Source: Pseudoselenomonas ruminis (GTDB lineage: Bacteria > Bacillota > Negativicutes > Selenomonadales > Selenomonadaceae). From it: a stretch of DNA of 64,000 nucleotides. Made by a program: the position numbers and the translations under genes. Location of the stretch: the NCBI RefSeq assembly GCF_008271295.1, contig NZ_VTOY01000003.1, forward strand, positions 124,001 through 188,000, read 5' to 3'. The notes under the pieces were generated by a model that saw only the letters and a list, made by a program, of their open reading frames with translations, was not told where the DNA came from and did not search any database. Below, piece by piece: positions 55,117-63,927 of this stretch (position 1 is the first letter of the stretch; every line of letters starts with the position of its first letter).

Positions 55117-55740
55117 ATGGCAGATGAACAGCCAAAGAAAAAAGGAAAGAAAATAGCAAAGCTGCTGCTGATGCTCTTCCTGTTGTTGGTACTTATTATT
55201 GGCGGCTTTGTTCTGGGCATCTATCTGCGGCTCTTTGATACGCAGGAAGCCAATGAAAAACTTGGCCTTTACAAATTGCCAGTAATCGGTCAGTATTTCG
55301 TACAGCCGGCTCCTTCCCAGAATGAGATGGAGAACACGCCGGTGGAAGATGTTAAGCCCAATAAGGACGACAAAAAACAGTCCAAAAAGATAACGATTTC
55401 CAAGAAAGAAATCGAAAAGCAAATGAAGGAGCGCGAGGCTGCTGAACGCAAACGCGTATCCAAATTGGCGCGTCTCTATAATGAGATGAAGCCGCGTGAT
55501 GCAGCCGAGGCCATGGACGCTTTGGATGATGACCTTTGCATTGCAATCCTGCAGCGTATGGATGAGGGCAATGCCGCCAAGGTTATGTCCGAATTTGAAG
55601 CTTCGAAAACAGCCCGGTTGACGCAAATCATGTATGAAGGCACGCAGAAGAAAATGAATACGGAAGAGGACGTTCGCAAGATGCTGGAAGAACAACAGAA
55701 TAAAGCGAACGGAGATAATTCCGAGGGAAACAACCCATAA
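55117..55740 (+). CDS. MotE/YlxF-like flagellar protein
   Basis: 207 residues. Basic N-terminus, one membrane helix (about 14-36), a charged coiled coil (about 85-125) and a small MgtE-N-like helical domain (RLYNEMKPRDAAEAMDALDD, MDEGNAAKVMSEFEASKTARLT). Proteins of this make-up stand at the ylxF place in Bacillus and as MotE in proteobacteria, where MotE chaperones MotC. Precise role here unknown. A strong terminator follows directly. Confidence 0.82.
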   Translation: MADEQPKKKGKKIAKLLLMLFLLLVLIIGGFVLGIYLRLFDTQEANEKLGLYKLPVIGQYFVQPAPSQNEMENTPVEDVKPNKDDKKQSKKITISKKEIEKQMKEREAAERKRVSKLARLYNEMKPRDAAEAMDALDDDLCIAILQRMDEGNAAKVMSEFEASKTARLTQIMYEGTQKKMNTEEDVRKMLEEQQNKANGDNSEGNNP

Positions 55741-55745
55741 ATACC

Positions 55746-55777
55746 AATCCTTCCTTGCATTAGGAAGGATTTTTTTT
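55746..55777 (+). terminator. intrinsic terminator inside the flagellar cluster
   Basis: Perfect 10-bp stem AATCCTTCCT/AGGAAGGATT with loop TGCATT and T8. It splits the cluster into at least two transcripts, so fliK needs its own promoter. Confidence 0.94.
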
Positions 55778-55797
55778 GTTTATAGCGAAATTTAATT

Positions 55798-55824
55798 TAA
55801 GAGATTGCTGATTCTCAACGATAG
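55798..55824 (+). promoter_or_regulatory. possible sigma-28-like promoter of fliK
   Basis: TAAG (55798-55801), 15-bp spacer, AACGATAG (55817-55824), against the known TAAA-N15-GCCGATAA. It matches 3 of 4 and 5 of 8 bases. A promoter is expected here because a terminator precedes it. An alternative sigma-A pair (TTGCTG-15-TACTAT) is poor. Confidence 0.4.
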
Positions 55825-55848
55825 ATACTATGTAAGGAGGTGAAATGT

Positions 55849-57417
55849 GTGGAGACAAAGAATTTAATGGCTGTTGTGCCTCAGGCAGGTGGCGCTGGTA
55901 ATGTTCAGGGAAAGAAGAATTCACTGGCGGCTGTTAAAGATGCCGGCCGGGATTCCTTCGGTGAGGCATTAGGCAAAATAGACAAGGATGTTCAGGAGGC
56001 CATAGCGAAGGCAACTGTTGATGATTCGCAGGGAAGCGCAGCAGATAATGGCGATGTCATGGATGAAGCGCCAAAAGATCCGCTGGCAGCAGTGATTGCG
56101 GCAAGTCAGCAGCTGGCATCCATAACGCCCGAACAGGGAGAAGAGGCGTTGGAGCAGCTGGAGACACCAGTGGCTGAATTAGATTTTTCTGAGGAGGGTC
56201 AGGCTGAACTGACAGCTCCGATAAACAAGCCGGAGCAAAAAAATGCAGCGTTGCAGAGTCTTCTTCCTCAGTCTGAGGAAGAGGGGCTGAAAAATCGCGA
56301 CTTTTTGGCAATGCTTTCGGGACAGCAGCTGAAACGTAAGCCGGTGCAGATGACGCAGCCGGGGCAGGCTGAGCAGACCCCCAATGCGGCCGTTAAGATT
56401 ACCCAGCCGGCAACGAATCTGGAAGCACAGCTTCTGAATGTTAAGCAGGGAGGCCAGCAGCCACTGCTGGTGCAGAATAATGTACCTGGCTTGGAAAAAG
56501 TAACGGGCCAGCAGAGTGTGCAGGGAGCAGCTGCTGAGAATCTGGCAGCGGTTGAAGTACAGGCACCGCAACAGACATTGGCGGCGTCGCAGGCCGTTGC
56601 TGTGGAAGAAGATTCCAAACCAATCGGAAAGCTCCTTCAGGATGTGACCGTTTCGGTGGAGAATGAAGCGGCTGTGGCAGCGCCTATCCGCACGGACGCC
56701 AAACAGGCTATGATGCAGCAGGGAGAGCAGAACCCGCAAAACCAGCAGGGGAGACAGCAGGAAGCTGTTGAGATAAATGTATCGGATGGTGGGAAAATGG
56801 TTCAGCAGCTGGCAGAAGAAGCTGCTGGAGACAAGCCGCAGATGCCAGCCTCCGTTAACGGCGGTACGCATCAGGTTAGCGCATTTGCCCAGCAATTGCA
56901 GGAAAATATCGCTGGACCAGCACCTGCTGCGGAGGTACAGGAAGTACAGCAGCCACAGGCTGATTATGATATCCCGCGGCAGATTGTCGACCAGGCCCGC
57001 TTGATTCGCCGGGCTGCGGACACGCAAATGGTCATAAAGCTGAATCCGGAACATCTTGGCGAGCTTACACTGAAGGTTTCAGTTACCCAGAATGGCTCGG
57101 TCAATGCCTCGTTCCATAGCGATAATGCGCAGGTTCGTGCTGTTATCGAAAATTCTCTTGTTCATCTCCGCCAGGAATTGAACAATCAGGGACTTAAAGT
57201 GGACAGCGTTGAAGTGTATGCCGGTCTGGCAGATGGCCAGCTGCCACAGGAGCAGGGACAGCAGGCTTGGCAGAATCAGCAGGGGAATCATAGCGGGAAT
57301 GTCCGGATTCTTTCTGCGGATGCAGAAGGCTATGCCGATGAGGTGGATAATCTTTCGGCAGCAGCAATTCAGGGAGCAGAGACGAGCGCTACGGATGGCG
57401 TAGATTATCGCATTTAA
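55849..57417 (+). CDS. fliK: flagellar hook-length control protein FliK
   Basis: 522 residues from GTG 55849, 8 nt after AAGGAGG (the in-frame GTG 55840 overlaps that site). The first 370 residues are low-complexity, rich in Q, A and E, with no sure domain. The C-terminal Flg_hook domain is clear: MVIKLNPEHLGELTLKV, SFHSDNAQVRAVIENSL and LRQELNNQGLKVDSVEV. FliK measures the hook and switches the export specificity. Confidence 0.93.
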   Translation: METKNLMAVVPQAGGAGNVQGKKNSLAAVKDAGRDSFGEALGKIDKDVQEAIAKATVDDSQGSAADNGDVMDEAPKDPLAAVIAASQQLASITPEQGEEALEQLETPVAELDFSEEGQAELTAPINKPEQKNAALQSLLPQSEEEGLKNRDFLAMLSGQQLKRKPVQMTQPGQAEQTPNAAVKITQPATNLEAQLLNVKQGGQQPLLVQNNVPGLEKVTGQQSVQGAAAENLAAVEVQAPQQTLAASQAVAVEEDSKPIGKLLQDVTVSVENEAAVAAPIRTDAKQAMMQQGEQNPQNQQGRQQEAVEINVSDGGKMVQQLAEEAAGDKPQMPASVNGGTHQVSAFAQQLQENIAGPAPAAEVQEVQQPQADYDIPRQIVDQARLIRRAADTQMVIKLNPEHLGELTLKVSVTQNGSVNASFHSDNAQVRAVIENSLVHLRQELNNQGLKVDSVEVYAGLADGQLPQEQGQQAWQNQQGNHSGNVRILSADAEGYADEVDNLSAAAIQGAETSATDGVDYRI

Positions 57418-57437
57418 AGATAGGAAGTGAAATAACT

Positions 57438-57959
57438 ATGTCAAACGTACTTAATACCGTTACCAAGGGTGGTGTGACTATGACGGCTGATGCCTATGCG
57501 GCATCGCAGGCTGCCAACAAAACAGATAATTCCACCTTGGGAAAAGATGCGTTCCTGCAGCTTCTGGTAACCCAGATGAAATATCAGGATCCGCTTGATC
57601 CGCAGGATAATGGTGAATATCTGGCTCAGCTGGCACAGTTCTCCGCATTGGAGCAGATGACCAATGTATCAGAAGGACTCAGCAATGTGTCCACGTTGGT
57701 CAGCAACATTGACACGTCAGTTCTCGTCGGTCAGCTCAGTAATATGATTGGCCAGGATGTTCAGTGGGCGGTCACGACGACTACTACGGACGCTGATGGC
57801 AAAGAAACGAAGACGACAACGAAACTTGAAGGTAAGGTTACTGGCGTAAGCATTTCGGATGGTTCGCCGACGGTCATTGCCAAGAGTGGGGACAAAATCT
57901 ATAAAGTGGCTATCGGGGATATCACCCGTATTGGTCAGGGAATCCAGGATAGCAAATAA
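57438..57959 (+). CDS. flgD: flagellar hook capping protein FlgD
   Basis: 173 residues. The N-terminal FlgD signature LGKDAFLQLLVTQMKYQDPLDPQ and LAQLAQFSALEQMTNVS is complete; the C-terminus has a small beta region (VTGVSISDGSPTVIAKSGD). The protein is shorter than E. coli FlgD (231), as in many Gram-positives. It caps the growing hook. Confidence 0.97.
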   Translation: MSNVLNTVTKGGVTMTADAYAASQAANKTDNSTLGKDAFLQLLVTQMKYQDPLDPQDNGEYLAQLAQFSALEQMTNVSEGLSNVSTLVSNIDTSVLVGQLSNMIGQDVQWAVTTTTTDADGKETKTTTKLEGKVTGVSISDGSPTVIAKSGDKIYKVAIGDITRIGQGIQDSK

Positions 57960-57991
57960 TTCAAGGCAGTTTGAATGGGAGGAATCGGACA

Positions 57992-58375
57992 ATGGCTGAT
58001 TCAAGGATATACTTCAACACGCAGCCTATCCTCTCCCTAAATCCAATAACAGCCGGCAAGCAGAAGATTCAGCATGGTAGCGGAAACGCCAGCTTCGGGG
58101 ATATCCTCAGTGAGGTGCAAAAGAAGGTGTGTTTTTCCCACCATGCATGGAATCGGCTGCAGGAACGGAATATCAATCTCAGTGATACAGACTTAGCAAA
58201 ACTTGATGATACCGTCGATAAACTGGCTCAAAAGGGAGCACGGGAATCCCTCGTCTATATGAAGGACGTGGCGCTGGTCGTCAGTGTAACGAACCGGACC
58301 GTGATTACCGCCATGGATGGCACGCGTGGAAATGAAAATATAATAACGAATATTGATAGTGCAGCAATTCTTTGA
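57992..58375 (+). CDS. flagellar operon protein, TIGR02530/YlzI-like
   Basis: 127 residues from ATG 57992, 9 nt after GGGAGG. The middle part FSHHAWNRLQERNINLSDTDLAKLDDTVDKLAQKG and the end DVALVVSVTNRTVITAMDG fit the small flagellar operon protein between flgD and flgE in Bacillus and clostridia. Its function is not established. No signal or membrane segment. Confidence 0.88.
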   Translation: MADSRIYFNTQPILSLNPITAGKQKIQHGSGNASFGDILSEVQKKVCFSHHAWNRLQERNINLSDTDLAKLDDTVDKLAQKGARESLVYMKDVALVVSVTNRTVITAMDGTRGNENIITNIDSAAIL

Positions 58376-58384
58376 AGTTGGACC

Positions 58385-58423
58385 TAACGGAGACTTCAGG
58401 CAGCCGAACGATAGACGCTGCCT
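58385..58423 (+). promoter_or_regulatory. flgE leader: hairpin and possible sigma-28-like promoter
   Basis: TAAC (58385-58388), 14-bp spacer, GCCGAACG (58403-58410) is a partial match to the sigma-28 layout. The same stretch contains the inverted repeat AGGCAGC/GCTGCCT (58398-58404 and 58417-58423). About 60 bp remain before flgE. Either reading is tentative. Confidence 0.35.
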
Positions 58424-58483
58424 AGGATTGCATTATCAATGAATGACGACAACCTTCAATGTAAGGAAAGGAAGTAATTCATT

Positions 58484-60226
58484 ATGATGCGTTCGCTTTT
58501 TTCCGGTGTTTCCGGACTTAAATCTCACCAGACCCGTATGGATACGATTGGCAACAACATCGCCAATGTCAATACTACCGGTTTCAAATCCAGCCGTACG
58601 ACTTTTGCCGATACGCTTTCCCAGACGATGACGGGTGCATCGTCGCCAAGCGGCAATCTCGGTGGTACGAACCCGAAGCAGATTGGACTTGGTACTGGAG
58701 TAGCATCCATTGATATGATTTTTACGGATGGTTCGGTACAGTCTACCGGCAAGAACACCGATCTCTGTCTTTCCGGCAATGGTCTCTTTGTGGTAAATAG
58801 TGGCAATCAGCGTTATTATACGCGTGATGGTGCTTTTGAATTTGATGCAGAGGGCAACTACGTTCTGCCAGGTTCTGGTTTGTTTGTACAGGGCTGGATG
58901 GGCGAAAATGGTACCATTAATACTTCTGGTGCGGCTGGCAATATCCAGATTCCTGCGGGTAAGAGTATGGCAGCAGCAGCTTCGAGCATTGCGACTTATG
59001 CCAACAACCTCAATGCAGCAGCGCTGACGATTAAATCCATCAGTGGTGGCGGGAGCCAGGTTACGAGCACAAAAGATTATGATAATGCTTCGCAGGGAAG
59101 TGTATCAGCAACGCAGGAAGGTCCGGTTACCCTTACGACGGCAGACGGAACGAATCCGGCCAATCTGCAGTCGGGCTCGTATATCGTGGGAGGTAGCTAT
59201 AAGGTAGCTAGCTATGCAACAGCTGCTGATGGAACGGCAACGCTGACTACCGGTCAGACGGCAACCTTGACGTTAAGCGATGGTACGACGGCAACCGTAT
59301 CGACAGGCTCGTTTAAAGTAGGCGATAATTATGGTACGGCGACGCCGCCACTGACTATTTCCTCAATCAGTGTAGAGACGACAATCAGTAAAATCACCAA
59401 AACGTATGTATCGGAATCTGAGGCATCTTCCGGAAGTCCGGTTACGCTTACGATGAGTGATGGTTCGAAGGTTACCGAAACGTCGGGCAAGTATAAAGTT
59501 GGCAACAGCCTGCCGGTAACGACGACGCTGACGGCTTATGACACGCTGGGCAATGCACACAGCATTCCGGTTTACTTCACCAAGACGAAAACCGACAGTA
59601 CGACGGGCAACCAGTGGACTGTGTCGGTGGCAACGGATGGTTCGGGAAAGGCTACCATTAAAGAAGACGATGGTACGGAAACGGTTATCACGATGCCGGA
59701 TACGATTCTTCAGTTCACGACGGATGGTAAACTCGACAGTGGTTCCAGCAGTGTCGACCTGACGCTGCAGAATGGTGCGCAGGCATCACAGAGCATTACG
59801 CTGGTTATGGATTCGCTTACGCAGTATGCGGGCAACAGCACGATCAATGGTAAGGCGAACGGTAATGCAGCTGGTACGCTTTCGAGTGTCTCGGTTGACA
59901 GTTCGGGCATCATCACGGGTACCTATACCAATGGTGTCAAACAGGCAGAGGCACAGGTTGCTATCGCTCAGTTCACGAATGCTTCGGGCTTGCTTAAAAC
60001 GGGCAACAGCCTCTATCAGGAATCCAACAACTCTGGTACGGCCAATATCAAGACGGCAGCAGACCTTGGCGTAACAATTACGCCGTCGGCACTCGAGATG
60101 TCCAATGTCGATATCGCCAACGAGTTCTCGGATATGATTGTTACCCAGCGTGGTTTCCAGTCCAATTCCAAGATTATCACGGTCGGCGATGAGATGCTCG
60201 AGACGATGATTAATATGAAACGTTAA
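58484..60226 (+). CDS. flgE: flagellar hook protein FlgE
   Basis: 580 residues, longer than the 400-450 of many hook proteins. N-terminal MRSLFSGVSGLKSHQTRMDTIGNNIANVNTTGFK and the C-terminal VDIANEFSDMIVTQRGFQSNSKIITVGDEML are the D0/D1 signatures. The middle (about 195-345) is Thr/Ser/Gly-rich with at least three repeats of a (T)LT-x-DG ... S-x-YKVG unit. It builds the hook joint. Downstream is a terminator. Confidence 0.97.
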   Translation: MMRSLFSGVSGLKSHQTRMDTIGNNIANVNTTGFKSSRTTFADTLSQTMTGASSPSGNLGGTNPKQIGLGTGVASIDMIFTDGSVQSTGKNTDLCLSGNGLFVVNSGNQRYYTRDGAFEFDAEGNYVLPGSGLFVQGWMGENGTINTSGAAGNIQIPAGKSMAAAASSIATYANNLNAAALTIKSISGGGSQVTSTKDYDNASQGSVSATQEGPVTLTTADGTNPANLQSGSYIVGGSYKVASYATAADGTATLTTGQTATLTLSDGTTATVSTGSFKVGDNYGTATPPLTISSISVETTISKITKTYVSESEASSGSPVTLTMSDGSKVTETSGKYKVGNSLPVTTTLTAYDTLGNAHSIPVYFTKTKTDSTTGNQWTVSVATDGSGKATIKEDDGTETVITMPDTILQFTTDGKLDSGSSSVDLTLQNGAQASQSITLVMDSLTQYAGNSTINGKANGNAAGTLSSVSVDSSGIITGTYTNGVKQAEAQVAIAQFTNASGLLKTGNSLYQESNNSGTANIKTAADLGVTITPSALEMSNVDIANEFSDMIVTQRGFQSNSKIITVGDEMLETMINMKR

Positions 60227-60245
60227 TAGTAAAGTAATTTAGACA

Positions 60246-60282
60246 GGGGCTGATGTATGAAAATGCATCGGCCTTTGTTTAT
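60246..60282 (+). terminator. intrinsic terminator after flgE
   Basis: GGCTGATGTA/TGCATCGGCC stem (two T-G pairs) with loop TGAAAA, then TTTGTTTA. Confidence 0.8.
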
Positions 60283-60412
60283 TTGGCGTTTATGGGAAAA
60301 ATATTGCAGGTTTTTTAGAGAAAGGGAAAAAAATAAAAGGGAAAATAGGAAGGAATGACGAATTTTAAGAGAATGAAGATGTATTGCAGAAAGGCAAGGA
60401 GATGGATCATTC

Positions 60413-60613
60413 ATGATTAAACTCACAAAATTTAATTCCCGTACAAATAAAAAAGGAGAATTTGTGTTGAATGCCGAAATAATAGAGACAATAGAGGAAA
60501 CGCCTGATACTGTTGTCACTTTGACAAACGGCAAGAAATTCATCGTCGATGAGCCGATGGATGAAATCGTGCGTAGAGTTATGAAGTATCGCCGTGCCTT
60601 GCATCAATTTTGA
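60413..60613 (+). CDS. flbD: flagellar protein FlbD
   Basis: 66 residues, the usual size, ATG after AAGGAG. MIKLTKFNSR at the start and VTLTNGKKFIVDEPMDEIVRRVMKYRR are typical of the Gram-positive FlbD family (not the Caulobacter regulator). Function unclear. In many Firmicutes motA and motB follow; here fliL does. Confidence 0.9.
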   Translation: MIKLTKFNSRTNKKGEFVLNAEIIETIEETPDTVVTLTNGKKFIVDEPMDEIVRRVMKYRRALHQF

Positions 60614-60615
60614 TG

Positions 60616-60643
60616 TAGACAAATTATAAACTCTTGGTATAAT
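60616..60643 (+). promoter_or_regulatory. sigma-A promoter of fliL
   Basis: TAGACA (60616-60621), 16-bp spacer, TATAAT (60638-60643), about 32 bp before the fliL start. Confidence 0.55.
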
Positions 60644-60675
60644 GAGAAAGTAGCTTTTTATGGGAGGAGTATCAG

Positions 60676-61182
60676 ATGGCAGACGAACAGAAGGAAACAG
60701 AAGCTGCGCCAGAAGAAAAGAAGAAAAAATCACCGATTATCCTGGTAATCATTTTGGTTCTGGTTGGTCTTGTGCTGGCAGCAGGTATCTCGTTTGTTAT
60801 TACTACAAAGATGATGAAAGATACTGCCACGGAGTCAGTCAGCGAGCATCATGACCCCGGTGTTTTCATCAAATTGGGAGATGCCAAAGAGGGCATTATG
60901 GTCAACGTTGGAGGCCAGAAGGCAGGTAAATTCTTAAAGGCAGGTATTGTTCTTGAGATGAATCCTGGTAAAAAGGATAACATTCTTGAGGGAAAACTCC
61001 AGCCGATGGCTGAGACGAAAATCCTTGATACTACGATGCAAATCCTCAGAAGTGCCAAACTCGATGAGTTTGATGCGACAAAACAGGACGAGCTCAAAAA
61101 GAAAATCAAAGATGAACTCAATACGAAGCTCGGCGCAGGTTCGGTCTACGATGTATATATCACAAGCTTCCTGCTCCAGTAA
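60676..61182 (+). CDS. fliL: flagellar basal body-associated protein FliL
   Basis: 168 residues, ATG after GGGAGGAG. A charged cytoplasmic N-terminus (EQKETEAAPEEKKKK), one membrane helix (about 18-40) and a periplasmic FliL domain ending DVYITSFLLQ. It sits around the stator and supports torque. It precedes fliM by 34 bp in one transcript. Confidence 0.94.
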   Translation: MADEQKETEAAPEEKKKKSPIILVIILVLVGLVLAAGISFVITTKMMKDTATESVSEHHDPGVFIKLGDAKEGIMVNVGGQKAGKFLKAGIVLEMNPGKKDNILEGKLQPMAETKILDTTMQILRSAKLDEFDATKQDELKKKIKDELNTKLGAGSVYDVYITSFLLQ

Positions 61183-61216
61183 AATGAGAAAAGCATAGCA
61201 GGAAGGAGGACGAAGG

Positions 61217-62221
61217 TTGGCAGATGACGTACTATCCCAATCTGAGATAGATAAACTGCTTTCAGCACTGTCAGACGGAACAGTATCCGCAGAAGAAGTC
61301 AAAGCAGACGAAGAACAAAAGAAAATAAAGACCTATGATTTCAAGCGGCCGGACAAGTTCTCCAAGGATCAGATTCGAACCTTGTTCATGCTTCACGAGA
61401 GTTTTTCCAGATTGCTGAACACCTATTTGTCTACGCACCTGCGCACTTTGGTAAATGTTGAGGTAGCGTCGGTTGAACAGCTCACTTATCAGGAGTTCGT
61501 TCAATCACTGGCAAATCCATCGGTCATCAGTATTCTGGCGGTTCCGCCGCTAAAGGGAAATATCATCCTTGAAGTCAATACGGAAATTGCCTTTGCCTTC
61601 ATTGACCGCGTCTTTGGCGGTGAGGGTAAAACAGGAATCAAGCCGCGTGTCCTGACAGAAATCGAAGAAGTGGTTATGAAACGCTTTATCGATACCGCCA
61701 TGGGCCATCTGAAAGAGGCTTGGTCGAATGTGGTGGAGTTCCGCCCCAGTCTGGAAGCAACAGAGTCTAATCCTCAGTTTACCCAGATTGTGCCGCCAAG
61801 CGACATGGTGGTCATCGTCACGATTCAAATGAAGGTTGGCGATGTTGAGGGCATGATGAATATCTGTATTCCGTATCTGGTATTGGAACCGGTCATGTCC
61901 AAGCTGACCACAACTTTCTGGGTAGCCTCATCGGTATCAAAAGATGATGATCCGGAACAGGTCAAAATACTGCAGAAAAAGATTGAGCGCACCGAAGTAC
62001 CTTTTGTTGTCCAATTGGGCAGTGTCGATATCACAATCAACGAGTTCTTGACACTTGGTTTTGGTGATGTCCTGCAAATGGATGCTAAGGTCAATGACAA
62101 CCTGCTCTGCATGGTAGGGCATAAGCCCAAATTCTATTGCCGGCCGGGGACATCCGGAAAGAAAATGGCAGTACAAATTACAAAAATAATTAACGAAGGA
62201 GATGAAGATACTGATGAGTGA
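61217..62221 (+). CDS. fliM: flagellar switch protein FliM
   Basis: 334 residues, TTG start 6 nt after AAGGAGGA. The N-terminal LSQSEIDKLLSALS is the CheY-P docking peptide. A CheC-like middle domain follows, with the FliM core YDFKRPDKFSKDQIRTL and ALANPSV-type QSLANPSVISIL, and the C-terminal SpoA domain (VQLGSVDITINEFLTLGFGDVLQMD). It overlaps fliY by 8 bases. Confidence 0.97.
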   Translation: MADDVLSQSEIDKLLSALSDGTVSAEEVKADEEQKKIKTYDFKRPDKFSKDQIRTLFMLHESFSRLLNTYLSTHLRTLVNVEVASVEQLTYQEFVQSLANPSVISILAVPPLKGNIILEVNTEIAFAFIDRVFGGEGKTGIKPRVLTEIEEVVMKRFIDTAMGHLKEAWSNVVEFRPSLEATESNPQFTQIVPPSDMVVIVTIQMKVGDVEGMMNICIPYLVLEPVMSKLTTTFWVASSVSKDDDPEQVKILQKKIERTEVPFVVQLGSVDITINEFLTLGFGDVLQMDAKVNDNLLCMVGHKPKFYCRPGTSGKKMAVQITKIINEGDEDTDE

Positions 62222-63443
62222 CGATATGATCTCGCAAGAGGAGATTGACGCCCTGCTGAACGGCGGCGCTATACCGGATGCAGGCGATGCAGCCCCCGCG
62301 GGAGAGTCGGAGGCAGCAGCTGAACCTGCCGCAGACAGTAGTTCATCTCAGCTCGATGATGTACTCACAGATGTCGAAAAGGATGCGTTAGGGGAAATCG
62401 GTAACATATCGATGGGGAGTGCTGCGACGACCCTTTCGGTATTGCTGGGCCACAAGGTAAGCATCACGACGCCTACGGTGTCGGTTGCGACCATGAGCAT
62501 CATTCAGGAGCAGTATCCAATGCCGTACCTCATTGTTGAGGTCGGATATACGATTGGTATAGATGGCAATAATGTCCTGGCTATTCAGGCGCAGGATGCG
62601 GCAATCATCGCGGACCTTATGATGGGCGGTGATGGTACGAATCCTGATACGGAAATCAATGAAATCGCAATGAGTGCTGTCGGCGAATCCATGAACCAGA
62701 TGATGGGAACCGTGGCAACGTCGCTTTCTACGATGTTCAACAAGAAAATCGATATTTCTCCGCCAAAGGTGAATTTGATTGACTTTGGCAGTGAGGATAA
62801 GGTTACCGAACTGGTTGGAAAAGATGAGCCGGTTGTCCGTACGTCTTTCCGTATGGAAGTCGATGGTTTGATTGACAGCGAAATCATGCAAATCCTTCCG
62901 GTATCGGTAGCCAAGGAAATGGTTGAGTCGCTGACGAATGGGGCCGCAGAAGAAGAGCCGGAACCAGAGCCAGTACCAGCGGCACCAGCCCCGGCTCCGG
63001 CCGCGCCGGCTGCGGCACCAGCGGCACCAGCCCCGGCTCCGGCTCCAGCCGCCGCACCGCCACCGATGGCAGCAGCTCCTGCCGCTGGTTATGGGATGGC
63101 AATGCAGCCGCATGTGGCGACTAATGTTCCGGTCCAGTCGGCGCAGTTTACGCCGCTTAATATGCAGCCGGTTCAGGTCAATGATGCGAATATCGGCTTA
63201 ATCCTGGACGTACCGCTTTCTGTAACGGTAGAGCTGGGACGCACGAAAAAATCAATCAAGGAGATTCTCGAGCTTACGAACGGTTCAATCGTAGAACTCG
63301 AGAAATTGGCTGGCGAGCCAGTGGACATTCAGGTTAACGGTAAGTTCCTGGCGAAAGGCGAGGTTGTTGTCATTGATGAGAACTTCGGCGTTCGCATTAC
63401 CGAGATAGCAAGTCCGGCAGAGCGAGCTGCAAAACTTCAGTAA
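62214..63443 (+). CDS. fliY: flagellar switch phosphatase FliY (CheC-FliN)
   Basis: 409 residues from ATG 62214. The N-terminal MSDDMISQEEIDALLNGG docking peptide binds CheY-P. The CheC domain has both phosphatase centres: EIGNISMGSAA (ExxN, first) and GESMNQMMGTVA (ExxN, second). A Pro/Ala/Glu-rich linker of about 50 residues (about 245-295) leads to the FliN-type SpoA domain (LDVPLSVTVELGRTKKSIKEIL). It dephosphorylates CheY-P at the switch in Bacillus. ATG 62202 is in frame but sits on the Shine-Dalgarno. Confidence 0.96.
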   Translation: MSDDMISQEEIDALLNGGAIPDAGDAAPAGESEAAAEPAADSSSSQLDDVLTDVEKDALGEIGNISMGSAATTLSVLLGHKVSITTPTVSVATMSIIQEQYPMPYLIVEVGYTIGIDGNNVLAIQAQDAAIIADLMMGGDGTNPDTEINEIAMSAVGESMNQMMGTVATSLSTMFNKKIDISPPKVNLIDFGSEDKVTELVGKDEPVVRTSFRMEVDGLIDSEIMQILPVSVAKEMVESLTNGAAEEEPEPEPVPAAPAPAPAAPAAAPAAPAPAPAPAAAPPPMAAAPAAGYGMAMQPHVATNVPVQSAQFTPLNMQPVQVNDANIGLILDVPLSVTVELGRTKKSIKEILELTNGSIVELEKLAGEPVDIQVNGKFLAKGEVVVIDENFGVRITEIASPAERAAKLQ

Positions 63444-63479
63444 TCCTCTGAGGAACTGGAGACAGGCGGAGACGCACTC

Positions 63480-63508
63480 TTGCCTACCAATGGACTTTCT
63501 TATATAAT
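63480..63508 (+). promoter_or_regulatory. sigma-A promoter of cheY
   Basis: TTGCCT (63480-63485), 17-bp spacer, TATAAT (63503-63508). It could give cheY a separate level from fliMY. Confidence 0.65.
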
Positions 63509-63564
63509 TAAGTTAAAGTTGAACCAAGTCGAATGATTTCTTTAAAGATGAGGAGAGATGAAAC

Positions 63565-63927
63565 ATGGCAGTACGAGTTTTGGTCGTTGACGATGCGGCA
63601 TTCATGAGAATGATGGTTAAGGACATTCTCTCGAAGAATGGCTATGAAGTTGTTGGCGAAGCTGAGAATGGGATGAAAGCTCTGGAGAAATATCAGGAGC
63701 TTAAACCAGATCTTGTTACCATGGATATCACGATGCCGGAGATGGATGGTATCAGTGCGGTTAAAGAGATTAAAAAAGTTGACCCGAATGCTAAAATCGT
63801 TATGTGCAGCGCCATGGGCCAGCAGGCAATGGTCATTGAAGCAATTCAGGCCGGTGCCCGTGACTTTATTGTTAAGCCGTTCCAGGCAGACCGTGTTCTG
63901 GAGGCTGTCCGTAAAGCAGTAGGCTAA
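63565..63927 (+). CDS. cheY: chemotaxis response regulator CheY
   Basis: 120 residues, ATG after GAGGAG. A single receiver domain with D9, D10, phospho-acceptor D54 (VTMDITMPEMDG), S82 and K104 (VKPF). It carries the signal from CheA to FliM and FliY at the switch. Possible phosphatases in this window are FliY, CheX and the receiver-CheX fusion. It overlaps the next gene by one base. Confidence 0.97.
   Translation: MAVRVLVVDDAAFMRMMVKDILSKNGYEVVGEAENGMKALEKYQELKPDLVTMDITMPEMDGISAVKEIKKVDPNAKIVMCSAMGQQAMVIEAIQAGARDFIVKPFQADRVLEAVRKAVG

Noticed and set aside
58376-58483. A c-di-GMP riboswitch before flgE
   Set aside because: The conserved GEMM-I blocks are missing; only a 7-bp hairpin is seen.
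62944-63090. GC-rich near-repetitive DNA in fliY as a CRISPR-like or mobile repeat
   Set aside because: It is the codon pattern of the Pro/Ala-rich linker between the CheC and FliN domains; units are irregular and in frame.
58386-63495. Similar-looking hairpins in the flgE and cheY leaders (GGAGAC...AGGC...TGCCTA)
   Set aside because: After alignment only short blocks agree and the cheY stem is just 4 bp with a large loop, so a shared element is not supported.
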